NCBI GenBank assembly: GCA_938002705.1
Contig: CALLAG010000072.1
Coordinates: 1 to 12,169, forward strand
Length of the DNA: 12,169 nucleotides
Reading direction: 5' to 3'
Origin: an uncultured Saprospiraceae bacterium
Lineage (GTDB): Bacteria > Bacteroidota > Bacteroidia > Chitinophagales > Saprospiraceae
Shown: positions 1 to 5,974 of the stretch, piece by piece
How positions within the stretch are numbered: position 1 is the stretch's first letter
Layout: each line of letters starts with the position of its first letter
Position numbers and translations under genes: made by a program
Notes under the pieces: generated by a model
Seen by the model: only the letters and a program-made list of their open reading frames with translations
Databases searched by the model: none
What the model was told of the DNA's origin: nothing

Positions 1-27
1 GTTGGAGTTATTTCTTCGTTTACCCAT
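1..27 (-). CDS. Possible N-terminus of a gene running out of the window
   Basis: On the minus strand an ATG at 27-25 opens a frame reading MGKRRNNSN with no stop before the window edge. It would lie downstream of pdhA in the same direction, with 63 bp between. No Shine-Dalgarno is seen and nine codons are too few to identify a family. It is listed only because the frame is open and the orientation fits an operon with pdhA. It could equally be chance. Confidence 0.3.
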
Positions 28-90
28 TACTTATTTTTTCAAAATCAGCGCAAAAATACTGAAACTTATTAATATATATTAGTTGTAAGC

Positions 91-1131
91 TTAATCCATT
101 ATGAATGGGTAATCCTTTTGTACATAGTTATCGTCATATAGATCTGATCCCAGTGGAAAGTCTGAGCTTTCAGCAAATATTAATGCGGCCTCTATCTCTG
201 CTTTGATAGCATCTTTGATATTATCTACTTCTTTTTTTGTAGCTATTTTTTCCGTAAGGATCTTAGTTTCTACTTCTTTGAGTGGATCCCTGTCTTTGTA
301 GTCATTAAGTTCTTCTTTAGTTCTATACTTTCCTGGATCTGATACTGAGTGCCCTCTATATCTATATGTCTTAATCTCAAGGTAGTATGGTCCTTTGCCA
401 CTTCTGATATGAGCAGCTGCTCTTTCAAGTGCTTCATGGACAGCTTCTGGAGACATCCCATCGACTGATTCTGAAGGCATTTCATATGATAAGCCTAATT
501 TGTGCATCTCGTGCACATTACTTGTTCTTGTTACAGAAGTACCCATTGCATACTTATTGTTCTCACATATGTATAGTACAGGAAGCTTCCATGTCATAGC
601 CATATTAAATGCCTCATGCAGAGCACCTTGTCTTGCTGCACCATCACCGAACATTGTAACGCATAGGTTGTCTGTACCTCTATACTGTTCTGCAAGAGCT
701 ACACCTGTACCGATAGGAATCTGAGCTCCTACGATACCATTACCACCTATATAGTTGTGTTCTTTAGAGGAGAAGTGCATAGATCCGCCTTTCCCTTTAA
801 CCACTCCCGTAGACTTACCGAAGAGCTCTGCCATACATCCATCACTCGTGAGGCCTCTACTGAGGGCTATTCCGTGCTGACGGTATGCTGTACATATCTT
901 ATCTTCTTTTCTTATAGCTGATGTAAGGCCTGCCGCTATCGCTTCTTGACCTATATATACGTGTAGGAATCCTCTTATAAGTTGTTGACTGTAAGCTTTT
1001 AATGCTGCTTCTTCAAATCGTCTTATCCTGAGCATGACCTCATACCAACCGAGATATGTTTCTTTGCTGAATTTAGTTGTCTTAGCTGAACTTGCTTTTT
1101 TTGTGGCTTTCTTAGCAGTAACTGTACTCAT
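91..1131 (-). CDS. pdhA: Pyruvate dehydrogenase E1 component, alpha subunit
   Basis: This is the thiamine-diphosphate-dependent alpha subunit of the E1 component, which decarboxylates pyruvate and passes the acetyl group to lipoyl-E2 in the cytoplasmic pyruvate dehydrogenase complex. The 346-residue length fits the family. The thiamine-diphosphate/Mg motif is present: GDG at residues 162-164 and the closing NN at 191-192. The family segment YRYRGHSVSDPGKYR lies at 256-270, and the AYRQHG region that lines the active site is near 82-87. The first 20 residues are a Lys/Ala/Thr-rich extension of low complexity. The beta subunit (pdhB) and E2 are not in the window, so the alpha gene stands apart from them here. 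The ATG at 1131 is the natural start. It is transcribed divergently from recF. Branched-chain oxoacid or acetoin dehydrogenase alpha subunits are relatives, but the overall sequence reads as PdhA. Confidence 0.93.
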   Translation of the reverse strand: MSTVTAKKATKKASSAKTTKFSKETYLGWYEVMLRIRRFEEAALKAYSQQLIRGFLHVYIGQEAIAAGLTSAIRKEDKICTAYRQHGIALSRGLTSDGCMAELFGKSTGVVKGKGGSMHFSSKEHNYIGGNGIVGAQIPIGTGVALAEQYRGTDNLCVTMFGDGAARQGALHEAFNMAMTWKLPVLYICENNKYAMGTSVTRTSNVHEMHKLGLSYEMPSESVDGMSPEAVHEALERAAAHIRSGKGPYYLEIKTYRYRGHSVSDPGKYRTKEELNDYKDRDPLKEVETKILTEKIATKKEVDNIKDAIKAEIEAALIFAESSDFPLGSDLYDDNYVQKDYPFIMD

Positions 1132-1186
1132 TTGTTTATTGATCTTATTTAGTAAAAGGAATTACACTACTTTGCGCAATATATCA

Positions 1187-1194
1187 CAAAGATA
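1187..1194 (-). promoter_or_regulatory. Candidate -7 box for pdhA (TATCTTTG)
   Basis: The minus strand reads TATCTTTG, an exact match to the Bacteroidota -7 consensus TAnnTTTG, about 55 bp upstream of the pdhA ATG in the 68-bp divergent spacer. No convincing TTG -33 element is seen at the usual distance, so the call rests on the -7 box and its position. Confidence 0.35.
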
Positions 1195-1199
1195 AGGAA

Positions 1200-2309
1200 T
1201 TGGACCGTATTAGGATAGAATTATTAACAGTAAGAAATTTTAGGAATTACGAGAGCTTAGATTGTCGTTTTCATCCACAATTCAACGTAATTACGGGTAA
1301 TAACGGTGCTGGTAAGACCTCTATACTCGATGCTATCTACTATTTGACTAATGGGAGGTCTTATTTTTCTTACAGAGATCAGTACCTATATCGTCATGGA
1401 GAAGACTATCTCCGATTAGGGACTAAGCTATTCTCAGGTGATGAAGCATTCAAAGTGGATATTAATTCTTCTATTACGACTAAGAAGAGTATCAAATTAG
1501 AAGATAAAGCCATACCAAGTATCGTCGGTTATGTAGGTCGGTTTCCCTCATTTATGATAGCTCCTAACGATATTCTCATATTACTGGATAGTTCTGTAGA
1601 AAGGAGAAAACTTATAGATCGGACACTTTCTCAAGTAGATAGAGTCTATTTCTCTCATTTACTGAGTTATAATAAGTTACTTAAGCAAAAAAATGCAGCA
1701 CTGAAGCAAATGCGTGAATCAGGTCGTCAGGACTTGTTACTCATAGAATCCTTCAATGTGAAGATGTCAGAGCCGGCGACCTATATTCACAATAAAAGAA
1801 AAGAATATACAAGTGATATCGTCCCTATGATCAACGAGTTCTACAAGGAACTCTCTAATGATGCAGAGCAGATAGAACTGAACTACACAAGTCAGATGAA
1901 TGACAGTAATTATCTGGATCTGCAGAAATCCTCAGCATATAAAGACATAGCTGCTGCTAAAACCCTCTCAGGCACGCATAAGGATGATATAGAAATAACT
2001 CTTAATAGTTATCCTATTAAGAAATATGCATCTCAAGGGCAGCTAAAATCTGCAATCATAGCTGTCAAGTTAGCTCAGTTAGAGTACGTGAGAAATATAA
2101 CTCAGAAGATCCCTATATTGCTATTGGATGATATCTTTGATAAACTAGACAAAAATAGAGTACAGAATTTTATAAAAATATGCCATCACAAATTGAAGGC
2201 ACAAGTATTCATAACCGATACTGATGAGAATAGGGTAGAAGAGCGATTGCAGCAATTAGATATTGACTTTTCGTCATTTAATATCGATAATGGACAACTA
2301 ATGAATTAA
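1200..2309 (+). CDS. recF: DNA replication and repair protein RecF
   Basis: RecF is an SMC/ABC-type ATPase that, with RecO and RecR, loads RecA at single-strand gaps. The 369-residue length is normal for the family. It opens with the typical LTVRNFRNYESL segment (residues 9-20). Walker A GNNGAGKT lies at 33-40, the ABC signature region YASQGQLKS at 276-284, Walker B ILLLDD at 306-311, and the following D-loop FDKLD at 313-317. The start is TTG at 1200. No in-frame ATG lies between the preceding spacer and the Walker A motif, and the next in-frame Met (residue 119) would remove the nucleotide-binding site, so TTG is effectively forced. AAGGA sits immediately upstream, but too close to be a good ribosome-binding site. 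The gene is followed after 6 bp by the DUF721 gene, the arrangement often seen in Bacteroidota, so the two are probably cotranscribed. Confidence 0.93.
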   Translation: MDRIRIELLTVRNFRNYESLDCRFHPQFNVITGNNGAGKTSILDAIYYLTNGRSYFSYRDQYLYRHGEDYLRLGTKLFSGDEAFKVDINSSITTKKSIKLEDKAIPSIVGYVGRFPSFMIAPNDILILLDSSVERRKLIDRTLSQVDRVYFSHLLSYNKLLKQKNAALKQMRESGRQDLLLIESFNVKMSEPATYIHNKRKEYTSDIVPMINEFYKELSNDAEQIELNYTSQMNDSNYLDLQKSSAYKDIAAAKTLSGTHKDDIEITLNSYPIKKYASQGQLKSAIIAVKLAQLEYVRNITQKIPILLLDDIFDKLDKNRVQNFIKICHHKLKAQVFITDTDENRVEERLQQLDIDFSSFNIDNGQLMN

Positions 2310-2315
2310 GTAATT

Positions 2316-2606
2316 TTGGATACAGAAGATCAAAATATCAAAAAACTCATAGGCAATATATTCCAACACGAGAATAGATTGTCCAATAAGTATAACAACT
2401 ACACCATAGAACAAGTTTGGCGTGATACCTTCGGCCACCTCATATCTGGTTATACCACTAAAGTCAACTTCTATAAAGGTGTCCTCACGGTATACATTAG
2501 CTCTTCAGCATTGAAACAAGAAATCTCTATGACTAAAGATAATGTCATAGAAAAGATCAACAAGAACCTTAAGTATAAAAAGGTGGTGGAGTTGGTGGTA
2601 AGATAA
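2316..2606 (+). CDS. DUF721 (DciA-like) family protein
   Basis: This is a 96-residue cytoplasmic protein of the DUF721 family. The conserved core is visible as IEQVWRDTFGHLISGYTTKV (about residues 31-50), followed by FYKGVLTVYISSSALKQEI, where the family has a short strand and helix. In other bacteria the DUF721-containing protein DciA serves as a loader or operator of the replicative helicase DnaB. Short Bacteroidota members are usually encoded beside recF, but their role is inferred rather than shown. The start is TTG at 2316, 6 bp after the recF stop. The only later in-frame Met lies near residue 73, after the core, so TTG is required. The close spacing to recF suggests translational coupling. 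It ends 7 bp from the convergent peroxidase gene. Confidence 0.8.
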   Translation: MDTEDQNIKKLIGNIFQHENRLSNKYNNYTIEQVWRDTFGHLISGYTTKVNFYKGVLTVYISSSALKQEISMTKDNVIEKINKNLKYKKVVELVVR

Positions 2607-2613
2607 AACCGGG

Positions 2614-3618
2614 TTATTGTTGCTGAGTACTTTGATTCACATTTACATCACGATTAGAAAATGGAATTACCTCATCAGTTAATGCATGAAGAAAGTTGAC
2701 TAAATCCTCCTTTTGTTGAGTTGTGAAATTCAATGGCTCTATCATTGACGTGTCCATATTGATTGGCTTTGCTACAAAATCATAAGGATTACTATAGTAG
2801 TCAATCACCTCTTCGAGTGTCTCAAACATTCCATTGTGCATGTATTGTGCTGTCAATGCGACATTACGCAGTCCGGGTACTTTAAATTTTCCTAAGTCAG
2901 AAGAGTCTTGAGTAATAGCGAAGCGGCCTTGGTCCATAAGAGTTGTGCCGTCATAGAGTCCTATATTCCTAAATTCATCTCCTGTAAAGTCTGGTCCAAA
3001 GTGGCAATCAAAACATTTGAAATCATCAGAAATAAAAATCTCTCTGCCTCTCAGTTGTGATTCATCCATTGCGGAGGTATCAGTTCCATTAAGCCAAAGG
3101 TCATGAGGGGCACTACCATCACTTTCGAGATTTCTTTGAAATTCCGATAGCGCATGAGCAATATTGAATGAGTCTGGTTGTGTATTATATATCAGCTGGA
3201 ATAGTGTATCATACTCTTTATGACTCTGTATACGCTGTACTGCGACCTCATAAGATAGATTCATCTCAAGGGGATGTTCTATAGGAACGATGACCTGTTC
3301 TTCTAATGTCCCTGCACGACCATCATAGAAGAAGTAAGGCCTACTAAGCATATTCATTACGGATGGAGCATTTCTTAGGCCAATGCTGTCATCAACGCCA
3401 GCAGAAAAAGCTTTGTTATCAGCGAATGCATGATCAGGATTATGGCAACTGGCACAAGAAATTGTCTGATCCAGTGAAAGTATGGGATCGAAAAAAAGCT
3501 TTTGACCTAATTCAACTTTATTGGTTATTTCAGGTATTTCTGTCGGTGGGGTATCACCTAAGTCTGAGAAAGCACTTATGGCTACATATAGAAAAGTCAT
3601 GAAGAATAACCACTTCAT
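2614..3618 (-). CDS. Di-heme cytochrome c peroxidase (CcpA/MauG family)
   Basis: This is a periplasmic bacterial di-heme c-type peroxidase, a family that reduces hydrogen peroxide using electrons from small c-type cytochromes. Two haem-attachment motifs are present: CASCH at residues 55-59 and CFDCH at 202-206. The family segment RNAPSVMN (82-89), the FYDGRAGTLEEQ block (97-108) and the late QYMHNGMF segment (258-265), whose Met is a candidate axial ligand of the C-terminal haem, are all seen. The 334-residue length is typical. The first 17 or so residues are a hydrophobic signal peptide (WLFFMTFLYVAISAF) with no lipobox Cys. The C-terminus is Gln/Asn-rich. The ATG at 3618 is used. A TATCTTTA sequence on the minus strand at 3668-3661 is a near match to the -7 consensus. 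Some family members act in protein-cofactor maturation (MauG), but no partner supporting that lies here. Confidence 0.9.
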   Translation of the reverse strand: MKWLFFMTFLYVAISAFSDLGDTPPTEIPEITNKVELGQKLFFDPILSLDQTISCASCHNPDHAFADNKAFSAGVDDSIGLRNAPSVMNMLSRPYFFYDGRAGTLEEQVIVPIEHPLEMNLSYEVAVQRIQSHKEYDTLFQLIYNTQPDSFNIAHALSEFQRNLESDGSAPHDLWLNGTDTSAMDESQLRGREIFISDDFKCFDCHFGPDFTGDEFRNIGLYDGTTLMDQGRFAITQDSSDLGKFKVPGLRNVALTAQYMHNGMFETLEEVIDYYSNPYDFVAKPINMDTSMIEPLNFTTQQKEDLVNFLHALTDEVIPFSNRDVNVNQSTQQQ

Positions 3619-3791
3619 AAGTTCATAGTTAAGTTGTGATTGATGTTCGCTCTCACATGATAAAGATATGTATAACTTTTGTGAGTTATTCTATAAATGG
3701 AGTACCTCATATTACAGAATAGAGCGGCAATTAGTAATTAGATCGGACTGTTTTAAGTTCGGCGTCGGCTGAAGGATGGCTATGAGTTTAG

Positions 3792-3867
3792 ATGCCTACG
3801 TCGTTGTGATGTTCAAGATTTCATCTTGAATCAAATCAAAGATTTGATATCACTGATGCGTAGGCAT
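3792..3867. other. Cloverleaf-like nested inverted repeats, copy 1
   Basis: The outer stem ATGCCTACG (3792-3800) pairs perfectly with CGTAGGCAT (3859-3867). Inside, GTGAT (3806-3810) pairs with ATCAC (3849-3853). Two hairpins sit within: TTCAAGAT (3812-3819) with ATCTTGAA (3823-3830), and TCAAATC (3831-3837) with GATTTGA (3841-3847). This makes a Y-shaped fold possible for RNA or single-stranded DNA. Function unknown. It could be an RNA structure downstream of tRNA-His or the tip of a small non-autonomous element. Confidence 0.6.
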
Positions 3868-3917
3868 TATGTAACCATTCTTACATTGGAATAAATTCCA
3901 TTAGAAATCCTGCAAAT

Positions 3918-3943
3918 AAAAAATCCCGTCTTTGCAGACGAGG
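3918..3943 (-). terminator. Terminator-like hairpin in repeat copy 1
   Basis: Read on the minus strand, CCTCGTCT (3943-3936) and AGACGGGA (3931-3924) form a stem capped by GCAA, followed by six T. The basal pair is broken (C-A) compared with copy 2, leaving 7 bp. It is a duplicate of the tRNA-His terminator with no obvious gene of its own. Confidence 0.55.
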
Positions 3944-4048
3944 TTTGATACTTATATAGGTGGAAGACGGGGTTACCTGTGGTGATCCCAAGAAGGGGAA
4001 GTCCCATAACTAAGTTCGGCGTTGGCTGAAGGACGGCTATGAGTGTAG

Positions 4049-4124
4049 ATGCCTACGTCGTTGTAATGTTCAAGATTTCATCTTGAATCATATCAAAGAT
4101 TTGATATCACTGATGCGCAGGCAT
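4049..4124. other. Cloverleaf-like nested inverted repeats, copy 2
   Basis: The outer stem ATGCCTACG (4049-4057) pairs with CGCAGGCAT (4116-4124) with one A-C mismatch. Hairpin TTCAAGAT/ATCTTGAA (4069-4076/4080-4087) is identical to copy 1. The second hairpin has changed register to ATATCAAA/TTTGATAT (4090-4097/4100-4107). The folding potential is kept although several bases differ. Confidence 0.55.
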
Positions 4125-4174
4125 TGTGTAACCATTCTTACATTTGAATAAATTCCATTAAAAATAAGGAAAAT

Positions 4175-4200
4175 AAAAAACCCCGTCTTTGCAGACGAGG
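4175..4200 (-). terminator. Rho-independent terminator of tRNA-His
   Basis: On the minus strand, CCTCGTCT (4200-4193), a GCAA tetraloop and AGACGGGG (4188-4181) form an 8-bp stem with one G-T pair. It is followed directly by TTTTTT (4180-4175). It lies 16 bp past the tRNA-His 3' end, the expected place. Confidence 0.85.
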
Positions 4201-4216
4201 TTTGATACTAATATGG

Positions 4217-4291
4217 GGTGGAAGACGGGATTCGAACCCGCGGCCCTCGGTACCACAAACCGATGCTCTAACCAGCTGAGCTACAACCACC
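4217..4291 (-). tRNA. tRNA-His (anticodon GTG), acceptor stem mismatched
   Basis: Read on the minus strand, the D-arm GCTC/GAGC, anticodon stem TCGGT/ACCGA with loop TTGTGGT (anticodon GTG) and T-arm GCGGG-TTCGAAT-CCCGT are all intact. The extra 5' G (G-1, position 4291) opposite discriminator C73 (4217) is the tRNA-His identity feature. Oddly, the acceptor strands are GTGGTTG and CTTCCAC, so positions 5-68 and 6-67 are two adjacent U-U mismatches, where CAACCAC would pair perfectly. The changed strand is the part shared with the direct repeat. CCA is not encoded. It is preceded by a good -7 box and followed by a terminator, so it is expressed as a single gene. It may be functional with a weakened acceptor stem, or damaged. 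Confidence 0.88.
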
Positions 4292-4344
4292 ATGTAGTAA
4301 TGACTACTTTATCTTTAACTTTCATCACTTTCAGAAAGCGATTG

Positions 4345-4352
4345 CAAAAGTA
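4345..4352 (-). promoter_or_regulatory. -7 box of the tRNA-His promoter (TACTTTTG)
   Basis: The minus strand reads TACTTTTG, an exact TAnnTTTG match, about 54 bp upstream of the tRNA. A TTAAG stretch lies about 20 nt further upstream, where the -33 element belongs. The predicted start is near 4338. Confidence 0.55.
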
Positions 4353-4387
4353 AGACACTTATCTATTATTCTTAACTTTTTAGGCGT

Positions 4388-5170
4388 CTATTTTTTTGGT
4401 GTTATATCTTCTTTTAATTCGAACATACGAGTGACCTTATTTATGAGCTTTTCGCCTTTCATTAGAGACAAAGTGATTTTGTTTTCACCCATAGGCATGC
4501 CTTCTATATAGTAGGGTTGCCATTTGTCGATTTTATGGCTTTCACCATTGATATTTACATCTATCATATAACCTCCTACGCCTAATTCTGCATTAGATAC
4601 GTAGAAATCAAGCATTACTTTCTTAGTATCAGCGCCTACATAGGTGCCTTTGGGTCTGCTATATGTGACCATAGGCTCAGATATGTTATTAGCAGACATG
4701 ATATTTTTATCTTTTACTGTGATTTTCTTAAAGATGTGAGCCTGATTAGTTTTGATACTTTCATGATAAGATCTACTTAAGAAAGCCATCAATGTATGTT
4801 CGCCATCAGCGATGTCATAGTCAAACTCTGAGGTATACTGTGCAGAATAGGGTTTATTATCCACGATAAGGTGTATATGCTGTCCTTTTGCGGAGTTAGC
4901 ACACATTTTAGCACCAGCGTCAGGAGTCTGCATACCTAATTTATAAGCTGTTCCGGTAACATCAAAATTGAATTGGCCATCTTTATACTGCATATTGCTG
5001 ATATTTGCATCAGGATAAGCCTCAGATTTTGAAAATGGTGTTACTGTGTATTTATTTGCTTTTGGGGCTTCTATTTTTGTAGAGCTTGAGTCTTCATTAG
5101 TCGTGGCTTTGTCATTTTTGCAGCAAATCATAAGAAATAGCCCGATAATTGCAATACTAAGTTGTTTCAT
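4388..5170 (-). CDS. Conserved Bacteroidota lipoprotein, His-rich, function unknown
   Basis: This is a 260-residue predicted lipoprotein. A hydrophobic signal (residues 4-15) ends in ICC with C16/C17 as the likely lipidated Cys, then a Thr/Ser/Lys linker to about residue 40. The mature part looks like two beta-rich domains. The first (about 41-150) holds TPDAGAKMCANSAKGQHIHL (82-101), GEHTLMAFLSRSYHES (123-138) and AHIF; the second (about 160-255) starts YSRPKGTYVGADTKKVMLDF and holds KWQPYYIEGMPMGEN. I recall similar sequences in many Bacteroidota as uncharacterised proteins, sometimes named phosphopeptide-binding without clear support. The conserved His residues (98, 100, 125, 136) would suit metal binding, which is inference. 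It is divergent from the sigma-factor gene, with 202 bp between. A TTG...TACTTTAT pair on the minus strand (5230-5197) is a weak promoter candidate. Confidence 0.75.
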   Translation of the reverse strand: MKQLSIAIIGLFLMICCKNDKATTNEDSSSTKIEAPKANKYTVTPFSKSEAYPDANISNMQYKDGQFNFDVTGTAYKLGMQTPDAGAKMCANSAKGQHIHLIVDNKPYSAQYTSEFDYDIADGEHTLMAFLSRSYHESIKTNQAHIFKKITVKDKNIMSANNISEPMVTYSRPKGTYVGADTKKVMLDFYVSNAELGVGGYMIDVNINGESHKIDKWQPYYIEGMPMGENKITLSLMKGEKLINKVTRMFELKEDITPKK

Positions 5171-5341
5171 ATTCTATTTGTATTTATTTAGGAGATATAA
5201 AGTAAATCATAATTGTATAGAGTAAAGCAATTTGATTCTATTATGTTCGACGATAAAGGAAGTGGAGAAATGGATCGGCCCGAATAATAAGGTAAATCTT
5301 ACATTTAACCTATTTATTTAGAATGACTTAAATATTAGTTA

Positions 5342-5349
5342 TATTTTTG
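5342..5349 (+). promoter_or_regulatory. Candidate -7 box upstream of the ECF sigma gene (TATTTTTG)
   Basis: TATTTTTG matches TAnnTTTG exactly, 23 bp before the TTG start. TTTAG at 5317-5321 lies about 20 bp upstream, as a poor -33. Start selection near 5356 would give a very short leader. The region is AT-rich, so chance matches are likely. Confidence 0.35.
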
Positions 5350-5372
5350 ATATATAAAATCAACCAATTGTT

Positions 5373-5954
5373 TTGAATTACACTGATGCAGAGTTGCTTG
5401 AAGTATTTAACGAAGACGGTTCTAAAGGAATAGAACTTATCTTCAAGCAATACTATGAGACTATGTGTACTACAGCTATAAGAATTACCAAAGAGAGAAG
5501 TCTTGCAGAAGATATCGTCCAAGAGGTTTTCTATGAGTTATATAAGAAAAGAGAACAATTGAAGATCGAATCTCTGATGGGATATCTTAAGAGAGCGGTA
5601 TATAATAGATCTATCAATAAGGTTAAAGGCAGAAAAGACCATGTAGATGCAGATGAGATCGCCTATGAGCTAACGGATAACAAGAATAATTCTCAAGATG
5701 ACTTGGAACTTGGAGAGTTAGAGACTTTCATTAACGGTGTAATTGATTCGTTGCCAGAAAAATGTCGATTAGTTTTTGTTCTTAACAGATTCGAACAATT
5801 ATCGTACAAGGAAGTTGCTGCAAAGTTAGATATATCAGTAAAGACAGTGGAGAACCAGATGTCTAAAGCGCTGAAAATATTACGTAAAGAATTTGAAAAT
5901 TATAAGTACCTTGAAAAAATATTAGATGAGGATAGGGGTATTCTCTCAGAATGA
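5373..5954 (+). CDS. ECF-family RNA polymerase sigma factor (FecI-like)
   Basis: This is a 193-residue extracytoplasmic-function sigma factor with only regions 2 and 4. Region 2 (about residues 19-85) shows FKQYYETMCTTAIRI and the core-binding AEDIVQEVFYELY (45-57). Region 4 (about 110-165) shows DSLPEKCRLVFVLNRF and the helix-turn-helix SYKEVAAKLDISVKTVENQM (134-153). The start is TTG at 5373: an in-frame TAA lies at 5355-5357, and the next Met (residue 31) would cut into region 2, so TTG is the only common start codon that keeps the domain whole. It is followed after 20 bp by the FecR gene and then the STN-bearing TonB receptor, which marks it as the FecI member of a cell-surface signalling set. 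It probably drives the receptor and DUF4249 genes and possibly itself. The target promoter sequence cannot be read from one locus. Confidence 0.92.
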   Translation: MNYTDAELLEVFNEDGSKGIELIFKQYYETMCTTAIRITKERSLAEDIVQEVFYELYKKREQLKIESLMGYLKRAVYNRSINKVKGRKDHVDADEIAYELTDNKNNSQDDLELGELETFINGVIDSLPEKCRLVFVLNRFEQLSYKEVAAKLDISVKTVENQMSKALKILRKEFENYKYLEKILDEDRGILSE

Positions 5955-5974
5955 TGTCTATAGTAGTGTAAGCC

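Larger units (their letters stand above)
3754..3971. repeat. Structured direct repeat, copy 1
   Basis: This 218-bp sequence is repeated at 4011-4229, with roughly nine in ten positions identical by eye. It starts TAAGTTCGGCG and ends GGTGGAAGACGGG. Read on the minus strand it holds, in order, a short tRNA-3'-end-like piece (GTCTTCCACC), a terminator hairpin, a small TGGAAT/ATTCCA hairpin (3887-3900), a branched cloverleaf-like fold and a GC-richer tail. No transposase or integrase is encoded. In copy 1 the tRNA-like piece is not continued by a recognisable tRNA body; 39 unrelated bases (3972-4010) lead into copy 2. With 3619-3753, where I see nothing beyond a weak promoter-like box for the peroxidase, it fills the gene-free stretch. 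Confidence 0.85.
4011..4229. repeat. Structured direct repeat, copy 2, overlapping tRNA-His
   Basis: This is the second copy of the 218/219-bp repeat, starting 257 bp after copy 1. Its last 13 bases (GGTGGAAGACGGG, 4217-4229) are the 3' acceptor strand and part of the T-arm of tRNA-His on the minus strand, so the repeat boundary falls inside a tRNA gene. Divergence from copy 1 is concentrated at 4161-4175 and just before the tRNA; the rest differs by scattered single bases. Confidence 0.85.

Noticed and set aside
61..90. Terminator downstream of pdhA
   Set aside because: Only a short AT-only palindrome (TAATATATATTA) is seen, with no GC stem or T-run on the minus strand.
500..724. Plus-strand open frame inside pdhA
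   Set aside because: It is antisense to the thiamine-diphosphate-binding region of a strongly conserved gene and has no family signature.
3363..3602. Plus-strand open frame opposite the peroxidase gene
   Set aside because: It lies wholly inside the peroxidase gene, which has both haem motifs and a signal peptide; the opposite frame has no recognisable domain.
3972..4010. Remnant of a second tRNA or 5S rRNA between the repeat copies
   Set aside because: GGGATCACC on the minus strand recalls 5S rRNA and the position recalls a tRNA body, but no cloverleaf or consistent alignment over more than about ten bases could be made.
3754..4229. Insertion sequence or CRISPR array
   Set aside because: There are only two copies with a 257-bp period, no transposase or integrase frame, no target-site duplication that I can define, and no short regular repeat-spacer pattern.
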